The position numbers were made by a program, and so were the translations under genes. Shown here in pieces: positions 28,090-36,918 of a stretch of 64,000 nt of DNA; position 1 is the stretch's first letter, and the number at the start of each line of letters is the position of its first letter. This DNA is from Gimesia chilikensis (GTDB taxonomy: Bacteria; Planctomycetota; Planctomycetia; Planctomycetales; Planctomycetaceae), in contig NZ_CP036266.1 of assembly GCF_007744075.1 (NCBI RefSeq), positions 7,096,564 through 7,160,563 of the forward strand, given 5' to 3'. A model generated the notes under the pieces. It did not search any database. It saw only the letters and a list, made by a program, of their open reading frames with translations, and had not been told where the DNA came from.

Positions 28090-28702
28090 TTCCGTCTGCT
28101 TTCCAAATCTTCTGTATGTAATCTGAATGTTCCGGGAACTACAGTGAGCCTGTGTCTTTCCCGTTCTGATTCTGGGTGGATTCGTAGTTGTTTGCAGGAT
28201 GCAATCTACAGTTCAGGTCCGCCCGAGAACCCGATGGGAACTGTCTGACTGCGATACATAGACTCAGTCTGATACGAATTTCAGGTGAGTAGAGAGAGTT
28301 GATTCGTATCCGAAGGAGTAGTGGCCCGGATTTTTGGAAACCGGAATGTAACAATTATCGGTTCAACTAATTCGATCTGTTGACCGGGGTTTTTGAGAAA
28401 GCGCGGTCCAGCGCGACTTTCGAAAAAATCAAGTATCAATTACGTAAGATGGTGTATGTATTTTTGCCAGGGATCTATTTATGATGTTGGGAATCAACCA
28501 CTTTCTCTTTTTGCAACGATTATTCCATTCCTGATGGATTGGGGAAATTCTGCAAAATATGATTTTCTCTCGATTTTTAATCAAGCCAGAACCGTCCCGA
28601 ATTCCGGTAGCGGGGATCAGATTGTCACCTGTTTGAGACAGCTGCATCCTGGTTTGCCGACAGGAACGCCCGCTGACGGGCGCAACCAGAGACAGACAGA
28701 TA
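28090..28702. other. Intergenic region with an imperfect inverted repeat
   Basis: No supported gene in 613 bases. At 28390-28428 an imperfect inverted repeat pairs TTTTTGAGAAAGCGCG with CGCGACTTTCGAAAAA. T-runs lie on the 5' side of both strands' stems, so it is not a standard terminator. The region after it (28430-28600) is AT-rich and probably holds the promoter of the prepilin peptidase gene. Confidence 0.45.
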
Positions 28703-29857
28703 ATGACACCACTGTTGACAGCGATGAGTTGGAGTCCCTCCTACTGGCTTTTGGAGGTTTTTACTGCTGTCTGGTGCTTTGTGATGGGCTCCGTTATCGG
28801 CAGTTTTCTGAACGTGGTGATCTACCGGATGCCACTGGGGCTGAATATTTCCAAACCGAAGTCCCGCTGCCCCTTTTGTGAAACCCCCATCCGCACCCGT
28901 GATAATCTGCCGATCCTGGGCTGGTTGCTGCTGCGAGGTAAATGCCGCGACTGCCAGGCTCCCATCCCGGCACGTTACCCGATTGTGGAAGCCCTGGTGG
29001 GTGTCGTTTTCCTGCTGCTTTATCTCGCGATTGTCCATTCGGGAGGGGCTCTGCTGCCTTACCGACCTCCGAACCGATTTTCGGGGGGTTACCAGATTCT
29101 GGAGGGACGGACCTGGGACCTGATCGCGCTGGCCGTCTATTACTGTTACCTGTTTATCGTCGTGGTGGCTGCCGCCTATATTCAATATGACCGCCAGTTG
29201 ATTCCCCGCCGCCTGTTGTTCTGGTGCCTGGGGATTGGCCTCGTTGCGGGGTGTCTGATTCCGGAACTGCATCCGGTTCCTGCCCAGGTCTCCGTTCAGA
29301 CGAATGTGTCTTCGACAGAAATCATGTTAAGTGAACTGCGTTACCATGGCGCGCTGCATGTCAGCTTTGAACTCAGTTCGGTGCTGACTGTCTGCTGGGG
29401 ACTGCTGTATGGTGTGATCGTGGGAATCTTATTCTGCTGGCGAAACCTGTTTCAGCCGGGAGCGCAACCGACGCTGTTCCCGCCACGGACGCTCTGGCTG
29501 CTGGTTCTGATGGGAGTTTACCTGGGCTGGCAGCAGGTGGTCAGCGTAGGATTTCTGTCTGCTTTGATCCTGTGTGTGGTTCAACTGGTTTTCTGGAAGC
29601 GGGACTCATTCTGTGCCAAATTACCGGCTGCGGCTTTTCTTTGCGGCGCATTGACGCTACAACTGTTACTGGGTGGATATTTGACAATCCTTCCCGATCA
29701 AACCGGTTACCTGACTTATCTATTCGTAACCGGTGGCCAGATCGTGGCAATTCCGCTGCTGACTGGCCTCTCTGAAGCTGCATATCGAAACCGAGAAAAC
29801 ATCAACTCAGCGCAGGATCAGATACCATTCGATGAATCCTCAACCCTCACATCCTGA
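28703..29857 (+). CDS. Prepilin peptidase-like (A24) membrane protein lacking the second catalytic Asp
   Basis: A 384-residue polytopic protein of the type IV prepilin peptidase family. The N-terminal part is classical: GSVIGSFLNVVIYRMPLG (about residues 29-46), then the zinc Cys pairs CPFC and CRDC (about 56-83) and RYPIVEALVG. The first catalytic Asp is likely in IQYDRQLIP. The second signature GxGD, expected just before LMGVYLGWQ, is absent: the sequence there is FPPRTLWLLVLMG. A long insert (about 190-250) separates the halves. Either an inactive paralogue, an N-methyltransferase-only protein, or one with shifted catalysis. It overlaps the downstream methyltransferase gene. Confidence 0.8.
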   Translation: MTPLLTAMSWSPSYWLLEVFTAVWCFVMGSVIGSFLNVVIYRMPLGLNISKPKSRCPFCETPIRTRDNLPILGWLLLRGKCRDCQAPIPARYPIVEALVGVVFLLLYLAIVHSGGALLPYRPPNRFSGGYQILEGRTWDLIALAVYYCYLFIVVVAAAYIQYDRQLIPRRLLFWCLGIGLVAGCLIPELHPVPAQVSVQTNVSSTEIMLSELRYHGALHVSFELSSVLTVCWGLLYGVIVGILFCWRNLFQPGAQPTLFPPRTLWLLVLMGVYLGWQQVVSVGFLSALILCVVQLVFWKRDSFCAKLPAAAFLCGALTLQLLLGGYLTILPDQTGYLTYLFVTGGQIVAIPLLTGLSEAAYRNRENINSAQDQIPFDESSTLTS

Positions 29858-31076
29858 AGCGGGATTACCTTCCCTGGTAATAAAAGCATTACAGGAGGGA
29901 AACTGTATTCAAATGGTGTTGAGCAAGCCGATCAAAAAAAAGGCAGCGGCCCGGCGGAAGGTTTCGATCAGGCCGGTGCTGATTCGAGATAAGCAGCATT
30001 ATCAACTCTCGTTCACTCGGGGACAGCAGGAAGTTCACGAAAACCTGCTGCCGGGAGAGACGATACAACGAGTGGAGCAACTGTGGGAAGATCTGTTTCT
30101 GGAAGGTTATCTGTTTACGAATGAGGCAGACTATCACTTACAGAAAACGAATAAGGGATCTGTGCAGTTGAAGAAGCACGCTCCGACCAAAGCGCAACCC
30201 GAGCAGGTGACGTCACACAACCGCGCGAAACAGTACCTGATCCCGGAGGGCGTGCATTGTCCCTTTCTGGAAGAGATCGGGGTGATGTCGCGCAATGGAA
30301 AAGTGAAGGCTGCACAGTACCGCAAGTTTCGCCAGATCAACCGCTATCTCGAGTTCATCAACGATATCGTTGCGGCGCTGCCTGAAGACGGCACACTCCG
30401 GATCACAGACTTTGGCTGTGGAAAAAGTTATCTCACGTTTGCCACCCATCATTTTTTCACCTCGATCCTGCAGCGTGATGTGAACATCACGGGACTCGAC
30501 CTGAAGCGATCGGTGGTCGAACACTGCCAGCAGATCGCCGAGAACCTGGATTGCCGGGGGCTCTCTTTTAAAACGGGTGACATCGCTGCCTTTCAGAATG
30601 AGCAGGGCCACTGCGATCTCTCCATCTCTTTACATGCCTGCGATACCGCAACCGATGCTGCCCTGGCTGCCGCTGTCCAGGCGGATGCGAGTGTGATTCT
30701 CGCGGTTCCCTGCTGCCAGAATGAAATTTACCAGCAGATCACAAGTCAATCTGCAGAGGGTCTGCTCAAACACGGGATTCTCAAAGAAAAAACAGCGGCC
30801 CTGCTGACAGATGCGCTCCGTTCACAGGTGCTGGAGATCTGTGGATATCGCACACAGGTCATCGAGTTCATCGATACACAACACACTCCCAAAAACCTGC
30901 TCATCAAAGCGGTCAAACGTACTGCTCCCCTGACAGACTCCGATCTCCAACAGGCGGTGGAGGAGTATGAATCATTAAAAACCCAGTTCGGGATTCCTGC
31001 CTTTGCGCTGGAGCGCTCACTGGGAGATCACTTTAAGCAACTGTGTCAATCTGCTGTGAAAGACAGTGCCGGATAA
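29832..31076 (+). CDS. Class I SAM-dependent methyltransferase (Methyltransf_32-like)
   Basis: A 414-residue protein. The N-terminal about 130 residues form a basic accessory region. HNRAKQYLIPEG and KFRQINRYLEFIND lead into a Rossmann methyltransferase domain with SAM motif I ITDFGCGKSYLTFA (about residues 193-206), motif II GLDLKRSVVEHC and the motif IV-like DLSISLHACDTATDAAL. VPCCQNE follows. This pattern matches the Methyltransf_32 family, predicted RNA or protein methyltransferases whose bacterial substrate is unknown. It overlaps the end of the prepilin-peptidase-like gene by 26 bases and is followed after 3 bases by the next gene, suggesting one transcript. Confidence 0.85.
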   Translation: MNPQPSHPEAGLPSLVIKALQEGNCIQMVLSKPIKKKAAARRKVSIRPVLIRDKQHYQLSFTRGQQEVHENLLPGETIQRVEQLWEDLFLEGYLFTNEADYHLQKTNKGSVQLKKHAPTKAQPEQVTSHNRAKQYLIPEGVHCPFLEEIGVMSRNGKVKAAQYRKFRQINRYLEFINDIVAALPEDGTLRITDFGCGKSYLTFATHHFFTSILQRDVNITGLDLKRSVVEHCQQIAENLDCRGLSFKTGDIAAFQNEQGHCDLSISLHACDTATDAALAAAVQADASVILAVPCCQNEIYQQITSQSAEGLLKHGILKEKTAALLTDALRSQVLEICGYRTQVIEFIDTQHTPKNLLIKAVKRTAPLTDSDLQQAVEEYESLKTQFGIPAFALERSLGDHFKQLCQSAVKDSAG

Positions 31077-31079
31077 GTT

Positions 31080-31916
31080 ATGCACGAGGATTTTGAGTCA
31101 ACACCACCCAATACCAGACGCGTCAAACCGGGCCTGATCCTGTTTCTGTGCATCGTGCTGGTTTCCGGGCTGTTCATTTATCGCATACAAAGTCGACATC
31201 AGCTGCCCGATCAGACCACCGTAGAGAAGCAGACGGTGGAACCAGAGTTGACCGCAGAGGATTCGACAGAGGAAGAGGCTGAAGAAAAAACGACTCCGAT
31301 TGAGGAGTCCGTGACACCCTCAACGGAAACCGTACTGACGCAGACCGCGCATCGCCAGCCATTGCTGCCTGATGAGGAGACGGTAAAACAGGGAGAGCTC
31401 GACTCGACCAGCTGGCAGAATCCGTTCTATCGCCTGCTCTGGAAAAACTCAGGCTGGAAGTTTACCGACGAAGGTATGGAATCGCCGGCGGACCAGTTCT
31501 GTATCGCGACGTTTATCCGTCCTTACAAAAAGGTCAGCGTCAGTTTTCGCGTCGATGTCAAACAGTCGTTCCCGGATTTTGAACTGCAGTTGCTGACACG
31601 GGATCCCGCGCAGCCGGACCAGGTCCTGGTCGCCAGCCAGATCCATTTTCAGAATACCGGAGTCACAGTCACCGCTGCCGGACAGAAGACGAAAACTGAA
31701 CTCAAAAATGTGAAAGTGGATCTGCAACAGGCTCAACCCGGTAGCGTGCCTGTGCGGCTGGTGGGAACCGGAAACCGGTTTGTGATCAGCATTGGTCGGC
31801 GGCGGATCCTCACATGCGCCCAGCCTGCAACTCAATCCGGTAAAGAGTGTTATCTCTGTTTCATGGCAGACAAACAGCCAGTGCGGATTACGGCACTACG
31901 ACTGGAAGGTGAGTAG
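31080..31916 (+). CDS. Membrane-anchored protein of unknown function
   Basis: A 278-residue protein with one N-terminal membrane segment (about residues 18-37, LILFLCIVLVSGLFIY). A Glu/Thr-rich linker (about 45-105) and a C-terminal globular part follow. The globular part has beta-rich stretches such as KVSVSFRVDVKQSFPDFELQ and NRFVISIGRRRILTC, which may be a concanavalin-like sandwich. No motif identifies a reaction. Its start lies 3 bases after the methyltransferase stop, so translation is probably coupled. Confidence 0.75.
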   Translation: MHEDFESTPPNTRRVKPGLILFLCIVLVSGLFIYRIQSRHQLPDQTTVEKQTVEPELTAEDSTEEEAEEKTTPIEESVTPSTETVLTQTAHRQPLLPDEETVKQGELDSTSWQNPFYRLLWKNSGWKFTDEGMESPADQFCIATFIRPYKKVSVSFRVDVKQSFPDFELQLLTRDPAQPDQVLVASQIHFQNTGVTVTAAGQKTKTELKNVKVDLQQAQPGSVPVRLVGTGNRFVISIGRRRILTCAQPATQSGKECYLCFMADKQPVRITALRLEGE

Positions 31917-32149
31917 AGCTCTCCAGATGCGGGGCATCTCGGGCACAATAAACCCTGATTTCCACTGAGCATCTGACAAAAACTTGCATTTCGGTAATTC
32001 CGCTGGTAATCTGATATTTAAGATACTTTACGATCGGGCGACCTTCCCCGCTTCTCCAGCAGACCAGATTTTTGCCTCGTCATCCGCGTTGTTCTGATTT
32101 TACTCCCGGCTCGCGAAAATCAGGCTCATTTTTTGTATCAGGTTCTTTC

Positions 32150-35100
32150 ATGCGGAATTTGTCAGGAGTTGTGATCACCGCTGCCTGTATCCTGCTGATC
32201 GCAGTACAGACGGCTCCCGCTGCAGACGAGAAGTCTCAGGTCGGTTTTGAAAAACAGATCCGACCGTTGCTCAAGCAGCACTGCTATGACTGCCATTCCC
32301 AGGGGGCAGAGGAATCCGGCTTACGCGTGGACTACGGCGCCAACCTGATCAAAGGAGGCGATCGAGGACCGGCGGTCGTACCCGGCAAACGCGACGAAAG
32401 CCTGTTGTACCTGAGCCTGAAAGGGGAGGGGAAAATCCCACGGATGCCCCACGATCTGCCGCCACTCAAACCAGCTGAGATCGAGTTGATCGGTCGCTGG
32501 ATTGATGACGGGGGCACCATCCCTGCCAGCGAACAAAATTTGCAGACCGTTGATGCTTCAACAGATCACTGGTCGTTCCAGCCGATTGAGCGTCCCGAGC
32601 CTCCTCACGTCAAACAGAAAAGCTGGGGACGGAATCCGATCGATGCCTTTATTCTGCATCGCCTGGAGGCACAACAACTCAAGCCGTCCCCCGAGGCGGA
32701 TCGAACGACACTCATCCGCCGTCTGAGCCTGGATCTGACGGGACTGCCTCCGTCAGTGGAACAGGTACAGGAATTCCTGGCTGATACGAAGCCTGGTGCT
32801 TATGAGCGTCTGGTGGATCGCCTGCTCGCCTCTCCGCATTACGGGGAGCGCTGGGCCCGGCACTGGCTGGACGTGGCCCGCTACGCCGATTCCAACGGCT
32901 TCACCATTGATGGTCCCCGATCGATCTGGAAGTACCGGGACTGGGTCATCGAGGCGATCAATGCCAACATGCCCTTTGACCAATTTGTTACCGAGCAACT
33001 GGCGGGTGACCTGCTCCCCAAACCGACGACGGAGCAGCTGATCGCGACCGGCTTTCATCGGAATACACTGATCAACCAGGAAGGGGGCACCAACCCGGAA
33101 CAGTTTCGCGTGGAAGCAGTGGTGGATCGTGTGAATACCACGGGCGCTGCCTTCCTCGGACTGACGGTGGGTTGTGCCCAATGCCACAAACACAAGTATG
33201 ATCCCATTACCCAGCGGGACTTCTATCAGTTGTATGCGATCTTTAACAGCACCGCAGATATCAATAGCGCGCCCCCCACACTGCCACTGCCTACTGAGCA
33301 ACAGCAGACCGAACAGAAAGAGTTGAAGCAGGAAATCGCGAAACTCACTAAACAGCTGGAGGAACGCAAACAAGCACTGGAACCGAAGTTCGCTGCCTGG
33401 AAAGAACGTCTGCAGCAGGACCTGCAACAGTCAGAGCAGCAGTGGAGCGTTCTCGCACCGGGATCGATCCAATCCAAGAATGGAGCCACGCTCACCGTTC
33501 TTGAAGACCATTCGCTGTTGGCAGGGGGTAAGATTCCTGCATTTGATACGTACGTCGTCGAAACCGCAGCGATCCCACAAGGGACCTCCGGTCTGCGGCT
33601 GGAAGTACTGACTCACGAGAGCCTGCCTCGTAAGGGGCCGGGCTGGGCCGGGAACGGAAACTTTGTGCTGGATGAAGTGACCGTGGAAATGGCAGAGCAG
33701 ACCGAAGCGGGCTGGTCTGACTTTCAGCCGGTCAAGCTGATCCAGGCAACCGCCGATCATTCACAGGACAAATTCCCCGCCAGCAATCTGGTAGACGGGG
33801 ATCCCAAAACCGGCTGGGCCATCAATACCCGCAAGGGGAATATGAACGTCAACCGGCGGGCGATACTCAAGCTCAAAGAACCGATCAAAGCCAAACAGCC
33901 GGTCAAACTGCGGGTGACTCTGACGCATACACGGAATGCAAAATACAATGTCGGTCGCTTCCGACTCGCGGCAACCACGGTGGCTCCGGAAGTCTTAAAC
34001 ATCAAACCCGAAATTCTGGCGATCCTGAAACAGCCAGAGGACAAATGGGATGCGAAACAGAAAACGACCGTGGAAGAGGCCTTCCACCAGTCGGACTCGC
34101 AATGGCTGGCTCTGAATCAGCGGCTGACGAAACAGAAGGCGGCACAGACCAAAGTCAACAAAGCGATCGTGACCACGATGATCATGCGGGAGCTTCCCAA
34201 GCCGCGGGAAACCTTCATTCTACTGCGAGGGAATTTTCTGGATCCAGGTGCGAAGGTCAGTCCGGGCGTTCCCGCTGTGTTACCGTCTCTGCCTGAGGAT
34301 GTTTCCCAACCGACGCGACTGGACCTCGCCCGGTGGCTGACCAGTGAAGAGCAACCATTGACGGCGCGTGTGACGGTGAACCGATACTGGCAACGGTTCT
34401 TCGGCAGGGGCATTGTGGAAACCGAAAACGACTTCGGGACACAGGGTTCAGATCCCACGCATCCGGAACTGCTGGACTGGCTGGCGTCGGAATTCATGCG
34501 GCTTCACTGGGATGTGAAACAATTTCATAAACTGATTGTGACTTCTGCGACCTATCGGCAGGCATCTGACTTTAACCCGAATCATCAGGAAAAAGATCCG
34601 CGGAATCTGCTGTTATCTCGACAGAACCGGTTTCGGATGGAAGCGGAGTCGATTCGCGATCTGTTTCTGGCCAGCAGTGGTCTGTTGAGTCGTAAGATCG
34701 GCGGGCCGAGTGTCTATCCGCCTCAGCCAGAGGGGATTTATGTACTCACACAAAATAAGAAGAGCTGGCCGGAAGAGCAGAACGAAGACCGCTATCGGCG
34801 GGGCATGTATACGTATTTCTGGCGTTCGAGTCCGTATCCGATGCTGCCGACCTTCGATGCACCAAACAGTAATACCACGTGTACGCGACGAGTGCGTTCC
34901 AATACGCCCCTCCAGGCACTCACACTGGCCAATGATCATTCGCTGTTCGAACTGACTCAAGGGTTTGCGCTCCGCATCCTGCAGGAAGGTCCTCCATACG
35001 ATGAAGGTCGCATCCGCGCCGCGTTTGAAATCTGCCTGTCCCGTGCCCCCTCTGATCGGGAGCTGGAAGTGATGACCGACTATCTGCAGGAACAGCGTGC

Positions 35101-35242
35101 TCAGTTTAAACAGTCACCAGAGGCTGCGGCCCAGGTCGCGGCTGACGATTTACCCAAACAGATTGACGTGATCGAAGCGGCGAGCTGGACGGCGGTCGCC
35201 CGCGTGTTGATGAATCTGGATGAATTTATTACCAGGGAATAG
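32150..35242 (+). CDS. DUF1549/DUF1553 protein with a planctomycete cytochrome-type (PSCyt1) domain
   Basis: A 1030-residue exported protein. ATG 32150 gives a clear signal peptide (MRNLSGVVITAACILLIAVQ, cleavage after APAA); the frame extends 26 codons upstream without such a signal. After it comes the PSCyt1 domain with heme-binding CYDCH (about residues 45-49) and a Met/His-rich stretch, then DUF1549 (about 165-370) containing HWLDVARYADSNGF and CAQCHKHKYDP. A coiled coil and discoidin-like insert (about 390-640) precede DUF1553 (about 715-990) with RVTVNRYWQRFFGRGIV and RRVRSNTPLQAL. These proteins are characteristic of planctomycetes and are usually paired with a DUF1501 gene, as here. 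Function is not established; polysaccharide breakdown has been suggested. Confidence 0.92.
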   Translation: MRNLSGVVITAACILLIAVQTAPAADEKSQVGFEKQIRPLLKQHCYDCHSQGAEESGLRVDYGANLIKGGDRGPAVVPGKRDESLLYLSLKGEGKIPRMPHDLPPLKPAEIELIGRWIDDGGTIPASEQNLQTVDASTDHWSFQPIERPEPPHVKQKSWGRNPIDAFILHRLEAQQLKPSPEADRTTLIRRLSLDLTGLPPSVEQVQEFLADTKPGAYERLVDRLLASPHYGERWARHWLDVARYADSNGFTIDGPRSIWKYRDWVIEAINANMPFDQFVTEQLAGDLLPKPTTEQLIATGFHRNTLINQEGGTNPEQFRVEAVVDRVNTTGAAFLGLTVGCAQCHKHKYDPITQRDFYQLYAIFNSTADINSAPPTLPLPTEQQQTEQKELKQEIAKLTKQLEERKQALEPKFAAWKERLQQDLQQSEQQWSVLAPGSIQSKNGATLTVLEDHSLLAGGKIPAFDTYVVETAAIPQGTSGLRLEVLTHESLPRKGPGWAGNGNFVLDEVTVEMAEQTEAGWSDFQPVKLIQATADHSQDKFPASNLVDGDPKTGWAINTRKGNMNVNRRAILKLKEPIKAKQPVKLRVTLTHTRNAKYNVGRFRLAATTVAPEVLNIKPEILAILKQPEDKWDAKQKTTVEEAFHQSDSQWLALNQRLTKQKAAQTKVNKAIVTTMIMRELPKPRETFILLRGNFLDPGAKVSPGVPAVLPSLPEDVSQPTRLDLARWLTSEEQPLTARVTVNRYWQRFFGRGIVETENDFGTQGSDPTHPELLDWLASEFMRLHWDVKQFHKLIVTSATYRQASDFNPNHQEKDPRNLLLSRQNRFRMEAESIRDLFLASSGLLSRKIGGPSVYPPQPEGIYVLTQNKKSWPEEQNEDRYRRGMYTYFWRSSPYPMLPTFDAPNSNTTCTRRVRSNTPLQALTLANDHSLFELTQGFALRILQEGPPYDEGRIRAAFEICLSRAPSDRELEVMTDYLQEQRAQFKQSPEAAAQVAADDLPKQIDVIEAASWTAVARVLMNLDEFITRE

Positions 35243-35299
35243 TTCCCCCCTCAAGCGGATGCCGGCCGCAAGACCTGACCGGCAGACCGGGAGAATCAG

Positions 35300-36727
35300 A
35301 TGAATTTCGATGACCTGATGTTACGCGATCAGACACGACGTCACTTTTTCGAGAATTGCGCGATGGGAGCCGGGGCCATCGGTCTGGCTTCACTGATGCA
35401 GTCGGAACAACGCGCACAGGCCGGCACAGGCAAGTTGCATGGTACCCATCATCCGCCCAAAGCCAAGAATGTGATTTACATGTTTATGGCGGGTGGCCCC
35501 AGTCAGCTGGAGATGTTTGATTTCAAACCGAAGCTGCAGGAACTGGAAGGCAAGGTCATCCCCGAATCGTACGTGGAGGGCAAACAGTTTGCGTTTCTGA
35601 AAAAAGACGCCAAGCTGCTGGGCACGCGACGAAAATTCAAGAAGCATGGCGAATCGGGCATGGAACTCTCGGAAGTTGTTCCACATCTGGCTGAGGTCGC
35701 GGACGACATCACCATTTTGAAGAGTATGAAGACAGACGTCTTTAACCACGGCCCGGCTAAACTCTTCATGAATACCGGGACACAACAGTTTGGTCGTCCC
35801 AGCATGGGTGCCTGGGTAACTTACGGCATTGGCAGCGAGTCACAGAATCTGCCCGGGTTCGTCGTGCTGCAATCCGGACCGCGGGGACCACGGGGTGGAG
35901 CGCCGCTGTGGGGCAGTGGTTTTCTGCCGACCACGTACCAGGGAGTCCCCTTTCTGAACGGAGCGGATCCGATATTGAATCTCTCCAGCCCGTCCGGGAT
36001 CAACTCGGTGAGACAATCGGAATTCATTGATACGGTGAATCAATTGAACTCGCTTCGCCTGGAGAAGACGCGCGATCCGGAAATCGCCACCCGTATCTCT
36101 GCGTATGAAATGGCTTACCGCATGCAGTCCAGCGCCCCTGAATTGATGGATCTCTCGGGCGAGACGAAAGAGACACTCGATCTGTACGGCGTCGATCCCG
36201 CGAAACCTTCATATGCCCGTAACTGTCTGCTGGCCCGGCGGTTAGTGGAAAAAGGCTGTCGCTTCGTGCAACTCTATCATACAGACTGGGATCATCACGG
36301 AAACAAAGGAACGGATCTGGGAGAATCGCTGGATGCCCGCTGTCTGGAGACCGATCAGGCATCGGCTGCACTTGTGAAGGACCTTAAACAACGGGGACTG
36401 CTGGATGACACGCTGGTCATCTGGGGGGGTGAATTTGGGCGGACTCCACAAGGTGAGCCCCGTGATCTGATTGGTCGCGATCATCATATCGATGCGTTTT
36501 CCATCTGGGTCGCCGGAGGTGGATCTAAGCCGGGTGTCACAATAGGAGAGACAGACGAGCTAGGCTACTATTCTGTCGAAGACACGATTCATGTACGCGA
36601 CTTCCATGCGACGGTGCTACACCTTCTCGGCATCGATCACCATGAGCTTTCCTATTTTTACCAGGGTCTCGATTTCCGTTTAACGGGCGTGGAAGAAGCG
36701 CATGTGGTTGAGAAAATGCTGGCCTGA
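35300..36727 (+). CDS. DUF1501 family protein, Tat-exported
   Basis: A 475-residue protein of the DUF1501 family, which has an alkaline-phosphatase/sulfatase-like fold. The N-terminus has a twin-arginine motif (TRRHFFENC) followed by a weakly hydrophobic segment (AMGAGAIGLASLM), so it is probably exported folded. Family motifs are VIYMFMAGGPSQLEMFDFKP, GAWVTYGIGSE, QLYHTDWDHHGN, VIWGGEFGRTP and GRDHH; the His/Asp residues probably bind metal. It starts 57 bases after the DUF1549 gene and both are likely co-transcribed. The substrate is unknown. Confidence 0.92.
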   Translation: MNFDDLMLRDQTRRHFFENCAMGAGAIGLASLMQSEQRAQAGTGKLHGTHHPPKAKNVIYMFMAGGPSQLEMFDFKPKLQELEGKVIPESYVEGKQFAFLKKDAKLLGTRRKFKKHGESGMELSEVVPHLAEVADDITILKSMKTDVFNHGPAKLFMNTGTQQFGRPSMGAWVTYGIGSESQNLPGFVVLQSGPRGPRGGAPLWGSGFLPTTYQGVPFLNGADPILNLSSPSGINSVRQSEFIDTVNQLNSLRLEKTRDPEIATRISAYEMAYRMQSSAPELMDLSGETKETLDLYGVDPAKPSYARNCLLARRLVEKGCRFVQLYHTDWDHHGNKGTDLGESLDARCLETDQASAALVKDLKQRGLLDDTLVIWGGEFGRTPQGEPRDLIGRDHHIDAFSIWVAGGGSKPGVTIGETDELGYYSVEDTIHVRDFHATVLHLLGIDHHELSYFYQGLDFRLTGVEEAHVVEKMLA

Positions 36728-36918
36728 AACAGGGCTGTCGGCCCGGTCTGAAAAAAACTTGAGCGAAATATGAAGAAATCCTCTGGACAGATTTTTGAGT
36801 TTCCATTATCACTCGCCTCTCTCTCATCCATCTCAAAAACTTAATAGTTCACATCACACTAAATCTGTCGTTCTGACACTTAAAACCAACCCTAACCCCA
36901 ACGAATGCGGAGGCATGG

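Noticed and set aside
28393-28881. 162-codon + strand frame upstream of the prepilin-peptidase-like gene
   Set aside because: Its second half overlaps the real gene in another frame and the first half has no domain or start signal.
36728-36760. GGGCTGTCGGCCC near the end of the DUF1501 gene as a terminator
   Set aside because: The stem is short and broken and is followed by A-rich, not T-rich, sequence on the coding strand.
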